This document shows positions 34,817 to 45,483 of a stretch of 64,000 bases of DNA, piece by piece. This stretch comes from Phellopilus nigrolimitatus. Lineage: Eukaryota; Basidiomycota; Agaricomycetes; Hymenochaetales; Hymenochaetaceae. The notes below the pieces were generated by a model. That model worked only from the letters and a program-made list of their open reading frames with translations. It searched no databases and was not told the origin of the DNA. The translations under genes and the position numbers were made by a program. How positions within the stretch are numbered: position 1 is the first letter of the stretch; the number at the start of each line of letters is the position of its first letter. The DNA lies in contig JAJOHG010000003.1 in assembly GCA_021029095.1 (NCBI GenBank), positions 124,001 through 188,000 on the forward strand. Direction: 5' to 3'.

Positions 34817-36405
34817 ATGGGCGTGCACCCTTTCACGACTTATGTTCTTCGCAAATACTATCAAGCAACGGGGTGGAACGAAGATAACCTGTTCAGCAAT
34901 TTGACGCGCTCATCAGATGGTAGGTCGCGTACTCTCGTTCCCTGCGTCGTTGTCTAATTTATGTTGCATCCTCGAAAGCTCTTCTCGACTTCGCCGTCCC
35001 GAAGGGACTGCAGTTCTCCATCTCAAAAGCACCGAATGCGCTTTTCCGGACAACGTACTCCATGAATGCCCTTCCTGCGCTTAATGGCTCCGTTGGATAT
35101 ATATTTTCTTCCTGCGACCTTGACCTCAGAAACTCGGGCGACGTGCGCTTTAAGGATGTCGTCGAGCGCTTCAAGGTGTTCGACGTACCCAAATTGCCAG
35201 AAGGGAAACCGGAAGAATGGCTTGCGGGAGAGCGTGTGGATACAAGAGGTGAGCTCTATCATGAATTACGGGCACTCCTCTATGATGATTGTTCTTATTC
35301 AAATCATGTAGACTACTTGCTCTCTGGCTTGTTGTACATTCCCACCGGCCAGCTAGACGCATTTTATACAACCCGCTGGTCTGCAACGACTCAAGGCTCT
35401 CTTGCATGCATTCTAATGCCGCCTAATTCGCCAACACCGGGCGCAAGCGCTCCGTCGTCGCTTTATTCCTCAGATGCGATGTTAATGAGTTTGCAGCATG
35501 ACACAGGACGCTGGGGAACAGAGTATACCTTGCAGTCGGAAAGAGGAGGAAGCATGCTCGGACTCCGCGTCCTGCGTAACTTCGGAAAGATTAAAGACGT
35601 CGAATACGCGGACGACTCTGCTAGCAGTGGACTAGACAAGGAAGAATCTTCCAACCTGAAGAGAGTCGACGAGGAAGAAGCCATGGAAGGCGGACTCAAA
35701 GGGAGATTATCAGCTGGAGCAGAGCTGTATCTGAGCACGGAGAAAAGCGCTGGAAGTCAGTGTTTTTTATTTTAGTCTCGCTCTTTCGGTGTGCTTAATC
35801 TCAATGTTTTCAGTATCTGCGGGCTTGCGGTTCACGACAGTTCCAGATTCTTTTTTAGCGCAAACCGCGTCGAGTTCGAAGACCCCGTTTACACAACCCC
35901 CCACGACAATCACCGCGACGTTCACTCCTATAACAGGGCATCTATCTGCAGCCTATGCCGCCAAGGTCTCCCGGGACCTCGCTTTATGCTCACGGTTCAC
36001 TTTTAATATCAACAGCTATGAAAGTGAATGGACTATGGGTGGCGAATGGTGGCTGAGAAGGAAGAAATTTACTCCTTCGGACAGTGCGCAGACACTGACT
36101 GAGCCGCCACCCGCAACGATTAGTTTATCGGAAGGCACGGATATGCCAACGTTTCGATCTAATGACGAGATTCGAGGCGTCGTCAAAGCTAGATTATCGA
36201 CATCTTCTGTAAGTCGAAATAGTTACAAAACATGATTATTCTTGACTAAATTATACATTCCGAACTTGTGCAGGATATTGCCCTCATGTGGGAAGGTCGT
36301 ATACGCAATGCGCTTGTTAGCTTTGGAGTTATTTCGAACCTCGTAAACCGATCCAAACCTATTACAGCGGTCGGACTAGAGCTATCGTACTTCAGTTCTG
36401 AATAA
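34817..36405 (+). CDS. MDM10: Mitochondrial distribution and morphology protein MDM10
   Basis: Outer-membrane beta-barrel shared by the ER-mitochondria encounter structure (ERMES) and the SAM complex. The start [20 protein letters not shown] is the characteristic MDM10 opening, followed after an intron by [72 protein letters not shown] and [20 protein letters not shown]. After introns near 35260-35310 and 35758-35815 come [32 protein letters not shown] and, in the last exon, [20 protein letters not shown] and [11 protein letters not shown]. The C-terminal strand with the expected sorting signal is present. Acidic Ser/Glu insert between strands is typical for fungal orthologues. Confidence 0.92.
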
Positions 36406-36815
36406 GAAATAGACATAAGCGCAGGAAGTTGATAATTTCGGATGCTATTTAAAGGTGCTCAGACCAAATCTTTGCAGAAATAGTCTTTGAATGAGGAGTG
36501 TACGCGGTAAATCTATCAAAAATAGACCTGTACATGCGAATCTAACCATGGACTGGTGGTACATACAAAATCCTCTATACAACCATCATGGAAGTATAAA
36601 GGACCCCTATACATAAGATATAAGCTCGGTAAACAGAGGTACTAGATGCAGAATCGCCTGGGCCAGAGGAAGTGGAGGGTATGTTCAGCGCAGACGCAGT
36701 TTAGAAATACAAGGGAAGATGAAAAAAATCGAAGACGACCGTCAAATGGAACATGAGATTGATAGGTAAGGTGTATACAGCCTGTGTGTAAAGAAATAGC
36801 CAGAGATAGCCCGTG
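36406..36815. other. Convergent intergenic region after MDM10
   Basis: AT-rich 3' flanks of two converging genes. I see no gene or repeat. Confidence 0.45.
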
Positions 36816-38713
36816 TCACTCTTCAGTTGTGATGGAAGACGGGGCGGGCGACTCGTGCCGGGGAGGCGTAGGGGACTCCCGAAGGCTCCTTGTTAACATA
36901 GCCAGCGCGTCCACACGAATGACCGGCCGAGTCGAATGCGGAGCACGAGTACGCGCCGCGGCATGACCTGGCCCAACGTGCGGTGCGGAGTGATTGCGTG
37001 GATTATGCGTCCTGTGTGGGGAACGCTCGCGCCGCTGGTGCGGGATGATTTCCGTGGAGAGCGGCCGTTGAGAGCGCTGGCGCAAAATTGACTTGGAAGT
37101 GCTGACTGGGAAAGTCGATGAAGAATAAGCAACGCCATCTTCAAGAGGCGTCGGTGGCTCGATGTCAACGTGAGGCCTGTCCGCTGCATTGGGAACAACG
37201 CTGTCAAATGACACGGGTTCCTCAGACCAATCAAAAGAGTCGTTGGCGTCTAGCAGGTCAACCTTTGTCTCGCTTGTTCTATTCGAGGAGATACTAGATG
37301 TATCTTCCGCTGGGCCGTTGTGTTCTGTGAGTTTCCCCTTTGCTAGGTATGTCCCTAATCCATCCGAAACGACTGGCTCTTGTGCGAAAGCGTGGTCCTC
37401 TTTCGGTGGCGAGTTATCCGATTGACTCGCTTTCGACAGCGCTGCAGGTTTAAGAGGCAGATGCGGTCTCGAGAAGAAGCGCTGGTAGGTTTAGGTGGTA
37501 AAGAAGGGTGGCGAGGAAGCGTCGACGCGGACTTCGGCTCGACAGGAGATAAATCAGGTTGAGAAGGCAAAGCCAGAGGCTCCGGACGGGTAGGAGAGCT
37601 GAGACGCTCAAGGAGGCTTTTTCTTTGCAGGGTGATGATTGGTTTCGATTCAGACAGTTGAGCGTCTGCCTGCGATGCTGCAGAAGCAGCCTTTCTCTCC
37701 TTATCCTTCCCTCTACCCCGCTCTCGCTTCCGCTCGCGATCTCTTCTAGCGGGCGCGGACAGTAGAACAGTAGACTCGGCAGGGCTATCGCCCGACCTCC
37801 GAGATACATCCAAAGGTGTCGGCTTCGGCTGATTGAGTACTCCGTCAATCGATTCAGGGATAGGCGCCCGGACGGGACATTGGGATACTGCAAGCACAGG
37901 TCCAGGCGCAGAATCAGACTCGGGTTTCGCTGCCGCCTCGCCTGCCTCGCTCATTAACTTCGAGCTCACACCCCAATCGTCCAGGTCAGGTAGGCCATCC
38001 TCATCGTCACCGGCCCAATCAATGTGAGTACTGGGAGAGCTGGGTCGATGGCTCTCCATGGCGATAGACCGCACATGCTCAACCAAACTGTAAATATCTT
38101 GACGGATATCATGGACAGGTGCGGTAGAGTCTGCCCCGCTCGCCAGGTGAGGCGGCAGTTCTTTCGAGGGCATTAGCGTTTGAGGAACTGAAGGAGTGAT
38201 CGGAGACCTATCGGAGATAGGGGAGGGCATGACTTTAGGTAGGACACCAGACGCAGTGCGTTTGTGCGTATTCTTTCGGCGTCGTGAGTTGGATTTAGAT
38301 GGGGTGAGAGGAGAAGTAGGGTCTGCAGCTTGCGATGTCACGGGCTGGACAGACAAGATAGGTCTAGGCAAGGTTTTTGCCAGTCCTCGGCCAGCAGAGA
38401 CCTTCTCCGACGTCGTAGAGTGTGCCATGCCTTCAGACAAGTTGTGATTATCTGGCAAGGCAGGCCTAGCTTGAGCTGTAGGTTTTTGAGAGTCCACCTT
38501 TTCTGCAGGTCCTTTCCCCGTCATTCCGCTACGTCCTCCGCCACCGCCGCCTCCTCGGCCTGTTCTACCTCTTCCTCCCCCTCGACCCCGACCACGCGAC
38601 ATGCCGCGAAAGGCAGTACCTGGCTCCCTATCCCTGCCCCAGCTCCTCGAAGAATCGTCTGCGCGACGAGCGCTTATGGGTCCATCAATCGGCTTGGTTG
38701 CAATTGAAGACAT
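36816..38713 (-). CDS. RGG-rich, mostly disordered protein of unknown function
   Basis: Starts MSSIATKPIDGPISARRADD; residues about 35-65 are an Arg/Gly repeat (SRGRGRGGGRGRTGRGGGGG) like RNA-binding RGG boxes. A short motif HIDWAGDDEDGLPDLDDWGV, flanked by DIYSLVEHVRSIAM, looks conserved and could be a linear binding motif. An Arg/Glu/Lys-rich stretch (RRDRERKRERGRGKDKERK) follows. The first frame would end at 37355, but its last 40 residues look non-coding. From about 37470 onward the neighbouring frame reads naturally (PHLPLKPAALSKASQSDNS, EDHAFAQEPVV, NDSFDWSEEPVSFDSVVPN) to a stop at 36816-36818. No GT-AG pair explains the switch, so a single-base deletion is likely. Family unknown. Confidence 0.6.
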
Positions 38714-39052
38714 TTTCCGATAACGTTAGATTCGAGAATTACAATGAGGAGTTTTGAGACTTGGAATGAGGCGAGATGCGGATGTTCTGAGTCGTGGCGC
38801 GTATTTAAATAAAAGCACGCAACGACAAAGCGCAACAACTCACAACCAAGAAGATTAGTAGCAGGCGTGTTTAAGACAAGAAAGGGTCAGTTGTAGCGTT
38901 GTCGCATGAGGAGTCTAAGAGAGGTTTGTATTCGAACCGACCGTCAGTCGGCGTCTGGACCGTTTGGGTTGATCGCCACCGACTTCCGTTTGCAGCGCAG
39001 TGTGTGTCGCGCTTGAGCCAAACTTGACTCGCTGCGTCCACAATCTCAAGCC
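38714..39052. promoter_or_regulatory. Divergent promoter of the RGG-rich gene and SmG
   Basis: The two start codons diverge across about 339 bp. A TATA-like tatttaaat lies near 38802. No other gene is visible. Confidence 0.4.
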
Positions 39053-39423
39053 ATGTCGAAGGCATCGCAGCCCGAGCTCAAGAAGGTGCAACCACTCTTT
39101 GTTTTTTGTCTTTTGCCTTTGCGCACCGCCCTTATTGTGCTTTTTTCAGTTCATGGACAAAAAGATATTCGTCCACTTACAGGGCGGCCGCAAAGTCAGC
39201 GGTATATTGCGCGGCTTCGATATTTTCCTTAATCTTGTGCTCGATGAAGCCGTAGAAGAAACAACACCAGCAGAAAAGCACCTCATCGGCAATGTTGTAC
39301 GTGCTTTCTTCCGATTTGTTTCATCAAATGAAAGGTGCTCATCGCGTCTTTGTCGATCTCGTGTAGGTGATCCGTGGTAACAGTGTCACATCCATGGAGA
39401 CCCTCGAAGCTATGCGAATGTAA
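39053..39423 (+). CDS. SMX2: Small nuclear ribonucleoprotein G (SmG)
   Basis: Member of the heptameric Sm ring on spliceosomal snRNAs. Three exons: MSKASQPELKK (39053-39085), FMDKKIFVHLQGGRKVSGIL then RGFDIFLNLVLDEAVEETTP and HLIGNV (39150-39296), and VIRGNSVTSMETLEAMRM (39366-39423). Sm1 (RGFD-FLNLVLDE) and Sm2 (IRGNS) motifs are intact and the length of about 79 residues matches SmG. The VIRGNS ending and the PELKKFMDKK start distinguish G from the other Sm proteins. Confidence 0.93.
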
Positions 39424-39898
39424 AAGGAGAGCTATAGGGACTATGCACGAACGGCTGTTGCTCGAAAAAGCTCTGGTGAGAGCCTTGTCTTGCCATTGTA
39501 AAGACTCTTGTTTTCCTTCATTTGTTTCTCTCGATCCGACAACGCCAAACTGTTATCACGACAGATTGTACTTTGCTGCTGTAAGACCTACGAGCATTAC
39601 TTTGAGGATGCTGCTTATTATGCACTCATTTAGAATCCATGGGGTGTGTGCGCTTTAGTTGCGTCCAGAACAACAATCCATTATGAGAGTGTATCGGTCT
39701 AGGAGACCGCCTGTACATCTTTAGCATGGGCTTAGCTGTGCGATGCCTAGCCGTCTTTGAAAGTCGGAGAAATATACATGTGCAACGGCAGGGAGAAAAA
39801 GATGGCAATCGATTTTTTCAAAACTCACCTAAGATTATGTAACGTCACGCTTGAAGTGGCTTGAAGTTGTGTTGACAAGAGTCAGTCTTCTCCACACC
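39424..39898. other. Intergenic region between SmG and TAF9
   Basis: 3' flank of SmG and promoter of TAF9. I see no gene. Short frames on either strand lack coding character. Confidence 0.4.
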
Positions 39899-40734
39899 AT
39901 GTCGCGCTCAGTGCCGACAGACACCCTTCCGCCGACAGCGCGGTCAATCGCATTGCTTCTTGCATCTACCCCTACAATACAAGATGCACAGCCCGGCGTC
40001 CTCCACCAGCTGCTGGAATTCTCCCATCGCTACACCTCGCAGGTGCTCTCGGACGCGCTCGTCTACGCCGAGCATGCCGGCCGGGCGGGCAAAATCGAGA
40101 TGGAGGACGTCGTGCTGGCAATTCAGGCCCGTGTTGGGTGGGAATTTGGTGGGCGCGTGCCGAAGGAGGTGCGTATTCAACAGGCACGATTGGGACGACT
40201 AATGACATTCAACATGCTGCGTTCATGCCCATTCAGTACATACTTTCGCTCGCCGCCCAAACAAACGCGATCCCACTTCCCTCCGTACCCGAGGTTTTCG
40301 GAGTACGCACGCCCGCGTCGCCACACGTGCTTACACAAGTCAACTTCGACCTCGTCCCGAACAAGCCACCCCCTCGCGTGAAGCAGTACGACGAGGAGGT
40401 CGAGGAGGTCGAGGAGGAGTCCGATGAAGAGGACGTCGCGCAGGCAGATGCAATGATGCAAGACGTAGCTTCTGCCCCTGTGCCGAGCCTGCGCCCGTTT
40501 TCGACGCCGTCGGATGCAGATATGGCGTCGCCGGGCCCCGTTGTCAGCGCTGCTGTTCCCGGAGACGAGGGTAGCGATATTGGCCAAGACGACGAAGACG
40601 GACTGTTCGGCGCAGGAGGAGACGACGACAGCGACGCGGATGACGCGATGGAGAGCGTCGAAGTCCCAGATATGCCGAACCCGAATGTCAATGGGATAAA
40701 GCGGAAATTGGTAGAAGAGGATGACTACGACTAA
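39899..40734 (+). CDS. TAF9: TFIID/SAGA subunit TAF9
   Basis: Histone-fold subunit shared by TFIID and SAGA. Residues about 10-90 form the histone fold: PPTARSIALLLASTPTIQDA, GVLHQLLEFSHRYTSQVLSD, ALVYAEHAGRAGKIEMEDVV and LAIQARVGWEFGGRVPKE, spliced (intron 40169-40236) to YILSLAAQTNAIPLPSVPEV and HVLTQVNFDLVPNKPPPRV, which is the conserved TAF9 extension. The rest is a strongly acidic tail (YDEEVEEVEEESDEEDVAQ, DDEDGLFGAGGDDDSDADDA) ending KRKLVEEDDYD. The Glu/Val stretch comes from a short gaggtcgag DNA repeat. Identity is secure. Confidence 0.92.
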
Positions 40735-40865
40735 GCATTTGACTGAACTGGCTTTTCATTTTCTTCTGTCCTTTATCATCCGCTCTTGTGTATGTACTAT
40801 CTTGTCAATTATGTAGCTTTATTATCCTATAGTTCTAGAACGTGCATGAAAGAAAGAAAACCGAT

Positions 40866-42668
40866 TTATGCGGAAATAAATGCATACGAAATTAAAATGG
40901 ACAGCAACAAAATAAGTAGAGTGACCAACACAACGGAACCTGTAGTCCAGGCTGCGAAATGTGCGCATCAATATTTTATCAAAACTAGCACCATATAGCG
41001 ACGTACTAGTTCCAGTCAGAGATTCAGGAACGGCAACGGCACGTATGGTGTTGTCTGCGCTACCTGACACAAGCAGATTTGATGCAGGATTAAATCGCAG
41101 TACTGTCGCAGGGAAATCGTGTGCTTTGAGCACCGAAAGTAGAGGCTAAAACAACAATTCTTAGATCAGTTCGGAAGGATCACAATAGAATTGAAGGACG
41201 GTCTCACTGCCAAGGTATTCGCATCTAAAATCCCGACGCTATGGTCCGCTGAACCATAAGCTACGTATTTCCCGTTTGGACTTTGAGAGATGATAATGAG
41301 TTCGAAACTGGGCAGAAAAGAAGTTGCTCTCACCTGACATCAAAACAAGTGATACCCTTCTCACCAACCTTCCGCACCTTCGATACCTCCCAAGTGTCTG
41401 CATCCCAGCGGCACACATACCCTTGTTTTGGAGCCATTTTTGATCCTCGCGTCCGCGGAAACGTTGTGTTCAGCACAGAATACGCTATGCTGCTGTTTGA
41501 TGGATGAAAGCTGCAAAGAGCGGCACATAAGTATTGGATGAACTGGAGGTGAAGAAACACACGGACCGCACAGCACGGAATGAGCTAGTGCCGCCATTTG
41601 AACCTGGAAGTGCAGGCGGCTCAACAGATTTTATGAGCTTTAGGTCTTCAAGATGCTCTGCTTTCGCCTTTTGCTTCTGCTTCTTGCTTCTGGTTTGCTG
41701 GACAGCTGGGGAACTCTTATGTGCAATCGCGGTGGGCACGACGTAAATAAGAAGTTCGTCTGTCGTAGCAACAACAACCTGTGGTATAACCTGAGTCATT
41801 AACTGTAATGGGATGCAGCGCTGAAGCAAGCCTGACTGTAGTAGGCGAAAAGGAGACGTCGTAGATATCATGTTCTGCACGCAAGGGCGTTGCTGCCGGC
41901 ACGAGCGTGGGGTAAGACAGAATCGTAAGCTAAGGGGAGAACCCGTCAGAGAATGCAGGAGTCAGACAAGGCATCTTTAAAAACAAGTATTTACGTCTCG
42001 AGTTCCTGCAGCAGCGACGAGTGTGCGCCCGGGAGAGATGGCAGTAACTTTCTATCGGAAAGGTCAGTAAGAAATAAGTAGTCGGTTAAGTGAGATGAAC
42101 GTACCTGACACTCTTCCATGTTGGCTCGCGTGACTCGCAAAGTGCTTGCAACATCAGTCAGATTAAACCTGTTGGTTCGAAAACCGTAAAAATTACGCTG
42201 GCTTAGAGCGAATGAACTTGCTCACGTGTCTTTCTCGATTTTGTAAACTCTGCAGTTCTGGTTGATGCCTTTGTCAAGCTGCTCTGTAGAGCTGTTAATT
42301 CCACAAACGATACGTGATCCCTGGAGCTGACATGAGCATAACACGCAACATATTGCAAGACAAGCACGCACGCCCACGTCTGCCACCATGCTCATGGGCG
42401 TATCCTCGTCCTTGTCCAATTCCAATTCCGAGATCAACTCGAACTTGTCTACGCTCGGGATCTCGTACAACCTCTGTCCACATTACACGAAACATTGTCA
42501 GCACAGAAATTTGCATTTTCAAATTGATAGGATGCACACCAGCTTATTCTTAATACCGCTGCGTGACGAGCCCCCGCCACCACCCAGAATGAGTTTGTCG
42601 TTCCCCACGAAAGCAGCGGAGTAGACGGGGAATGCAGGAAGCGGATACTGCGTGTGCTGTGTCCGCAT
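40866..42668 (-). CDS. SEC12: SEC12-type guanine nucleotide exchange factor for Sar1
   Basis: ER membrane WD40 protein that activates Sar1 to start COPII budding. It begins MRTQHTQYPLPAFPVYSAAF with FVGNDKLILGGGGGSSRSGI, the K+-loop-like N-terminal motif of Sec12. Further blades: LYEIPSVDKFELISELELDK, CRVYKIEKDT, AISPGRTLVAAAGTRD, FHPSNSSIAYSVL, SPNGKYVAYGSADHSVGILD and VLKAHDFPATVLRFNPASNL, LLVSGSADNTIRAVAVPESL. Removing a 40-nt intron (40952-40991) joins SLY to AWTTGSVVLVTLLILLLSIL, a C-terminal membrane anchor ending FISA at TAA (40866-40868). If that intron is retained the frame continues to 40822 with no anchor. At least nine small introns. Confidence 0.88.
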
Positions 42669-43189
42669 CTTGAAGTAATTTAAGTAACGAGAAAATTTAA
42701 GCGACGTGAGTATGTTGGGAGGGGGGCAAGACTAATTTCTTGGCTCAGAATAAGTGGAGGGAAGCGGCAGACGGCACGCCTGAAAGCGCGTCTCTGAGAT
42801 GAGTGAATAAACACTAGACAAAGCGTGTAGCAGAACAATGTTTGTAAATCCAAGTCTACATAAAGTGCCTATGAGATAGCTTACATTCGAGACAAAATGC
42901 CAGATAAATAAATCAGGTGGCCAAGTTGTTTCAAGAAGACAACAGTCTGAGCACGACTTGCACGTAGCAGACGGCTGCAAGCTGTCGTTGTCGGGTCGTA
43001 ACGCGTAAAGAAGCGCGCACGTGAAGATTAGTCAACGTCCTCGTTCCTAATACCAGTTTCCACTTACCCAGAAATTCTTTCAACCACTAAAGGCCTTCTG
43101 TTTCGGCATTTATGTTGGGCAGCAGCTCTACTATTCCACGCTTATAAACGTCTTAGCTCCTGTTTCGTCTATTCTATAGACGACCAGGA
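42669..43189. promoter_or_regulatory. Divergent promoter SEC12 / NIPA transporter
   Basis: About 521 bp between divergent starts. A short GC-poor stretch in the middle shows no gene; the small frames here lack codon bias. Confidence 0.4.
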
Positions 43190-45212
43190 ATGTATTTCGA
43201 CAGTTCACTGCCTGGCCTGACGCGTCTGGGAGAAGGTGACGAAGAAGAGGCAGACAGCACCGCGTCTTTCATTGGCATCATCGTCGCAATTTCGGGAAAT
43301 GTACTCATATCGCTTGCGCTCAACTGCCAGAAGCTCGCACACCTACGGCTCGAGCGTGAGCGGAACGCTCGGTCGGGAAACGGCAGTACTGATGGAACAG
43401 GTCACGCTCAGTACACAAAAACTAGCGGACGAAAGCCGCTTGGAGAGCGAATATTCAGCGATGCAGGTGGCGACGGTGTTACGGAAAATCTGATAGTCAC
43501 AGGGAATGGAACTGCAGACGATGACGAAGACGACGACGACGACGACGATGAAGAACGCACGCGCGTCGGGTCTTCACAGCGCCACGGCCCGAACAGCGAC
43601 GTTGAAAGTGATCACGAGTCCATTCCATTCCCTGGATCCCACACACCGACGCGCCACCCGAGCACCTTCCGCGACAGAGCACATTCTCTCCTTCTCGAGA
43701 CGGAGCCACTGCTTATAGTGTCGAGGGGCGTGGCGTCTCCGAGAGGTTCAATCCGCGGTGCTTATGGAAGCCGTGGTGTATCGACAGAAGCCGGACAAGG
43801 CTCGCGGCAAGCGAAGACGCGCAATGGCTTTGGTCTCCTAATGCGCATATTTTCTGCCGGCTCGAAGGGTAAAGCGAAGGCCGACCACACAGACTTGGAG
43901 TCGACAGCTGCTCCCGTAGAAATTCGCGTCGGCGAGGAAAGAAGCGGTAGCCCTACACCAGCTGAAGAACGATCAAGACCTACGATCAAATTCGCTGAGC
44001 CCGGAGTCACTACCGAAAGTCCTGTCGGAGGTTATGAGAGCGACTATTTGAAATCGAAGCTCTGGTATGTATTTGACTTCATGAACTCTTTCTAGTCACT
44101 AAATTTATTGCCTTTCAGGTGGTTCGGCTTTCTACTCATGAACGTGGGGGAGATGGGTAATTTCGTATCGTACGCCTTCGCGCCGGCGTCGATCGTTGCG
44201 CCTCTCGGCACTGTGAGTAATTGCGTCTCTCAGATCAGCATTAATCTAACCCCCTAACCCGCTTAGTTCGCCCTTGTAGCCAATTGCTTTCTTTCCCCGC
44301 TCATGTTGAAAGAAACTTTCAGAAAGGTCGGGGTTTACCGTCTCTATTTGTCCCCAATTGCACTTACGAAATTATTGCAGCGGGACCTCTTTGGCATCGG
44401 CATTGCAATTCTGGGAGCAATTACCGTAGTACTTTCTGCGAATCCGTCCGACACACGTCTGGACCCGGGTGGTTTGATACGTGCCATCACCCGCCACGCT
44501 TTCATCGTGTTGGCGGCTGTGTACGCAGCTGGTATCACACTTCTGGTGTGTTTGAGCTCGCGGAAGGTAGGGCAAGAGCATGTATATATCGACGTAGGAG
44601 CGTGTGCTCTGTTCGGTGGCTTTACGGTGCTGTCGACGAAAGCATTTAGTTCGCTGCTGACGAAAGAGTGGGCTGCAGTTTTCAAGGAATGGATCACGTA
44701 TCCTGTATTAGTTGTGAGTTAAATTGAGTTTGCAAACTATATTTAAACATGACTATCCTGACAAATACATGAAGACATTGGTGGGAACGGGAGTCGGCCA
44801 GATAAGATATCTAAATCGAGCATTGATGAAGTTTGACAGCAAGATCGTCATCCCTACGCAATTCGTTCTGTTCAATCTGTCTGCGATTGTAGGCTCCGCA
44901 GTACTCTACGGCGACTTCCGAAGGCATCGCTACATCAAATGCTTACATTCTTGTACGGGTGCGGGGCAACCTTTGCAGGGCGTGTTCATGCTGACGTGGG
45001 GCACGAACGTGGAGCAGGGCAAAGAAAGCGCGCCGAGCGGGAGTGGGCAGGAGAATGAACGCCCAGAGCGGACAGGGTTCACAGAATTGGTGCTGCCGTC
45101 CACGCCGGCAACTACGCGGCCGGGCACGATTGTGCGAGCCAAGTCCAGCTCGATGAGCCTGGTGGGGCTCTCGCCAGCGCAGCGAGTAGTTACTTGTACG
45201 GACACCGGCTGA
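43190..45212 (+). CDS. NIPA-family magnesium transporter
   Basis: Multi-pass membrane protein of the NIPA/DUF803 family (Mg2+ transport). TM1 is FIGIIVAISGNVLISLALNC; then a very long hydrophilic loop of some 230 residues with an Asp-rich run (DDDEDDDDDDDEE) separates it from KLWWFGFLLMNVGEMGNFVS, YAFAPASIVAPLGTFALVAN, RDLFGIGIAILGAITVVLSA, HAFIVLAAVYAAGITLLVCL, CALFGGFTVLSTKAFSSLL and VIPTQFVLFNLSAIVGSAVL, the family pattern. In the last exon a 54-nt stretch (44924-44978) is coding in another frame: SLHQMLTFLYGCGATFAG fits TM9 of the family, whereas the main frame reads a nonsense-like HRYIKCLHSCTGAGQ. Two G-run indels (GG for GGG, then GGG for GG) would explain it. C-terminal tail is Ser-rich. 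Confidence 0.87.
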
Positions 45213-45483
45213 GGAGCGAGAGAATGTAATTTAAGGGCGGCTAATTTATCGTATGGACTTCCTAATTTATTATATTATATACTGTGTGATGTGCAACCGT
45301 AGACGGCCGGAGAGAGCCGAAGCTAGCCGGAGAACAGTGACGTGGGCCTGGTTTCCGGATCTATGACGTCTGGAACCTATAAACGGATATGGCAAACCGA
45401 CGCCATAAGCATAAGTACGCCACCGTCGGCGCTGTCCTCCCTCCTCTGCCAGCCTCTGCTCCCACTTGCCGCCATCGACCACC

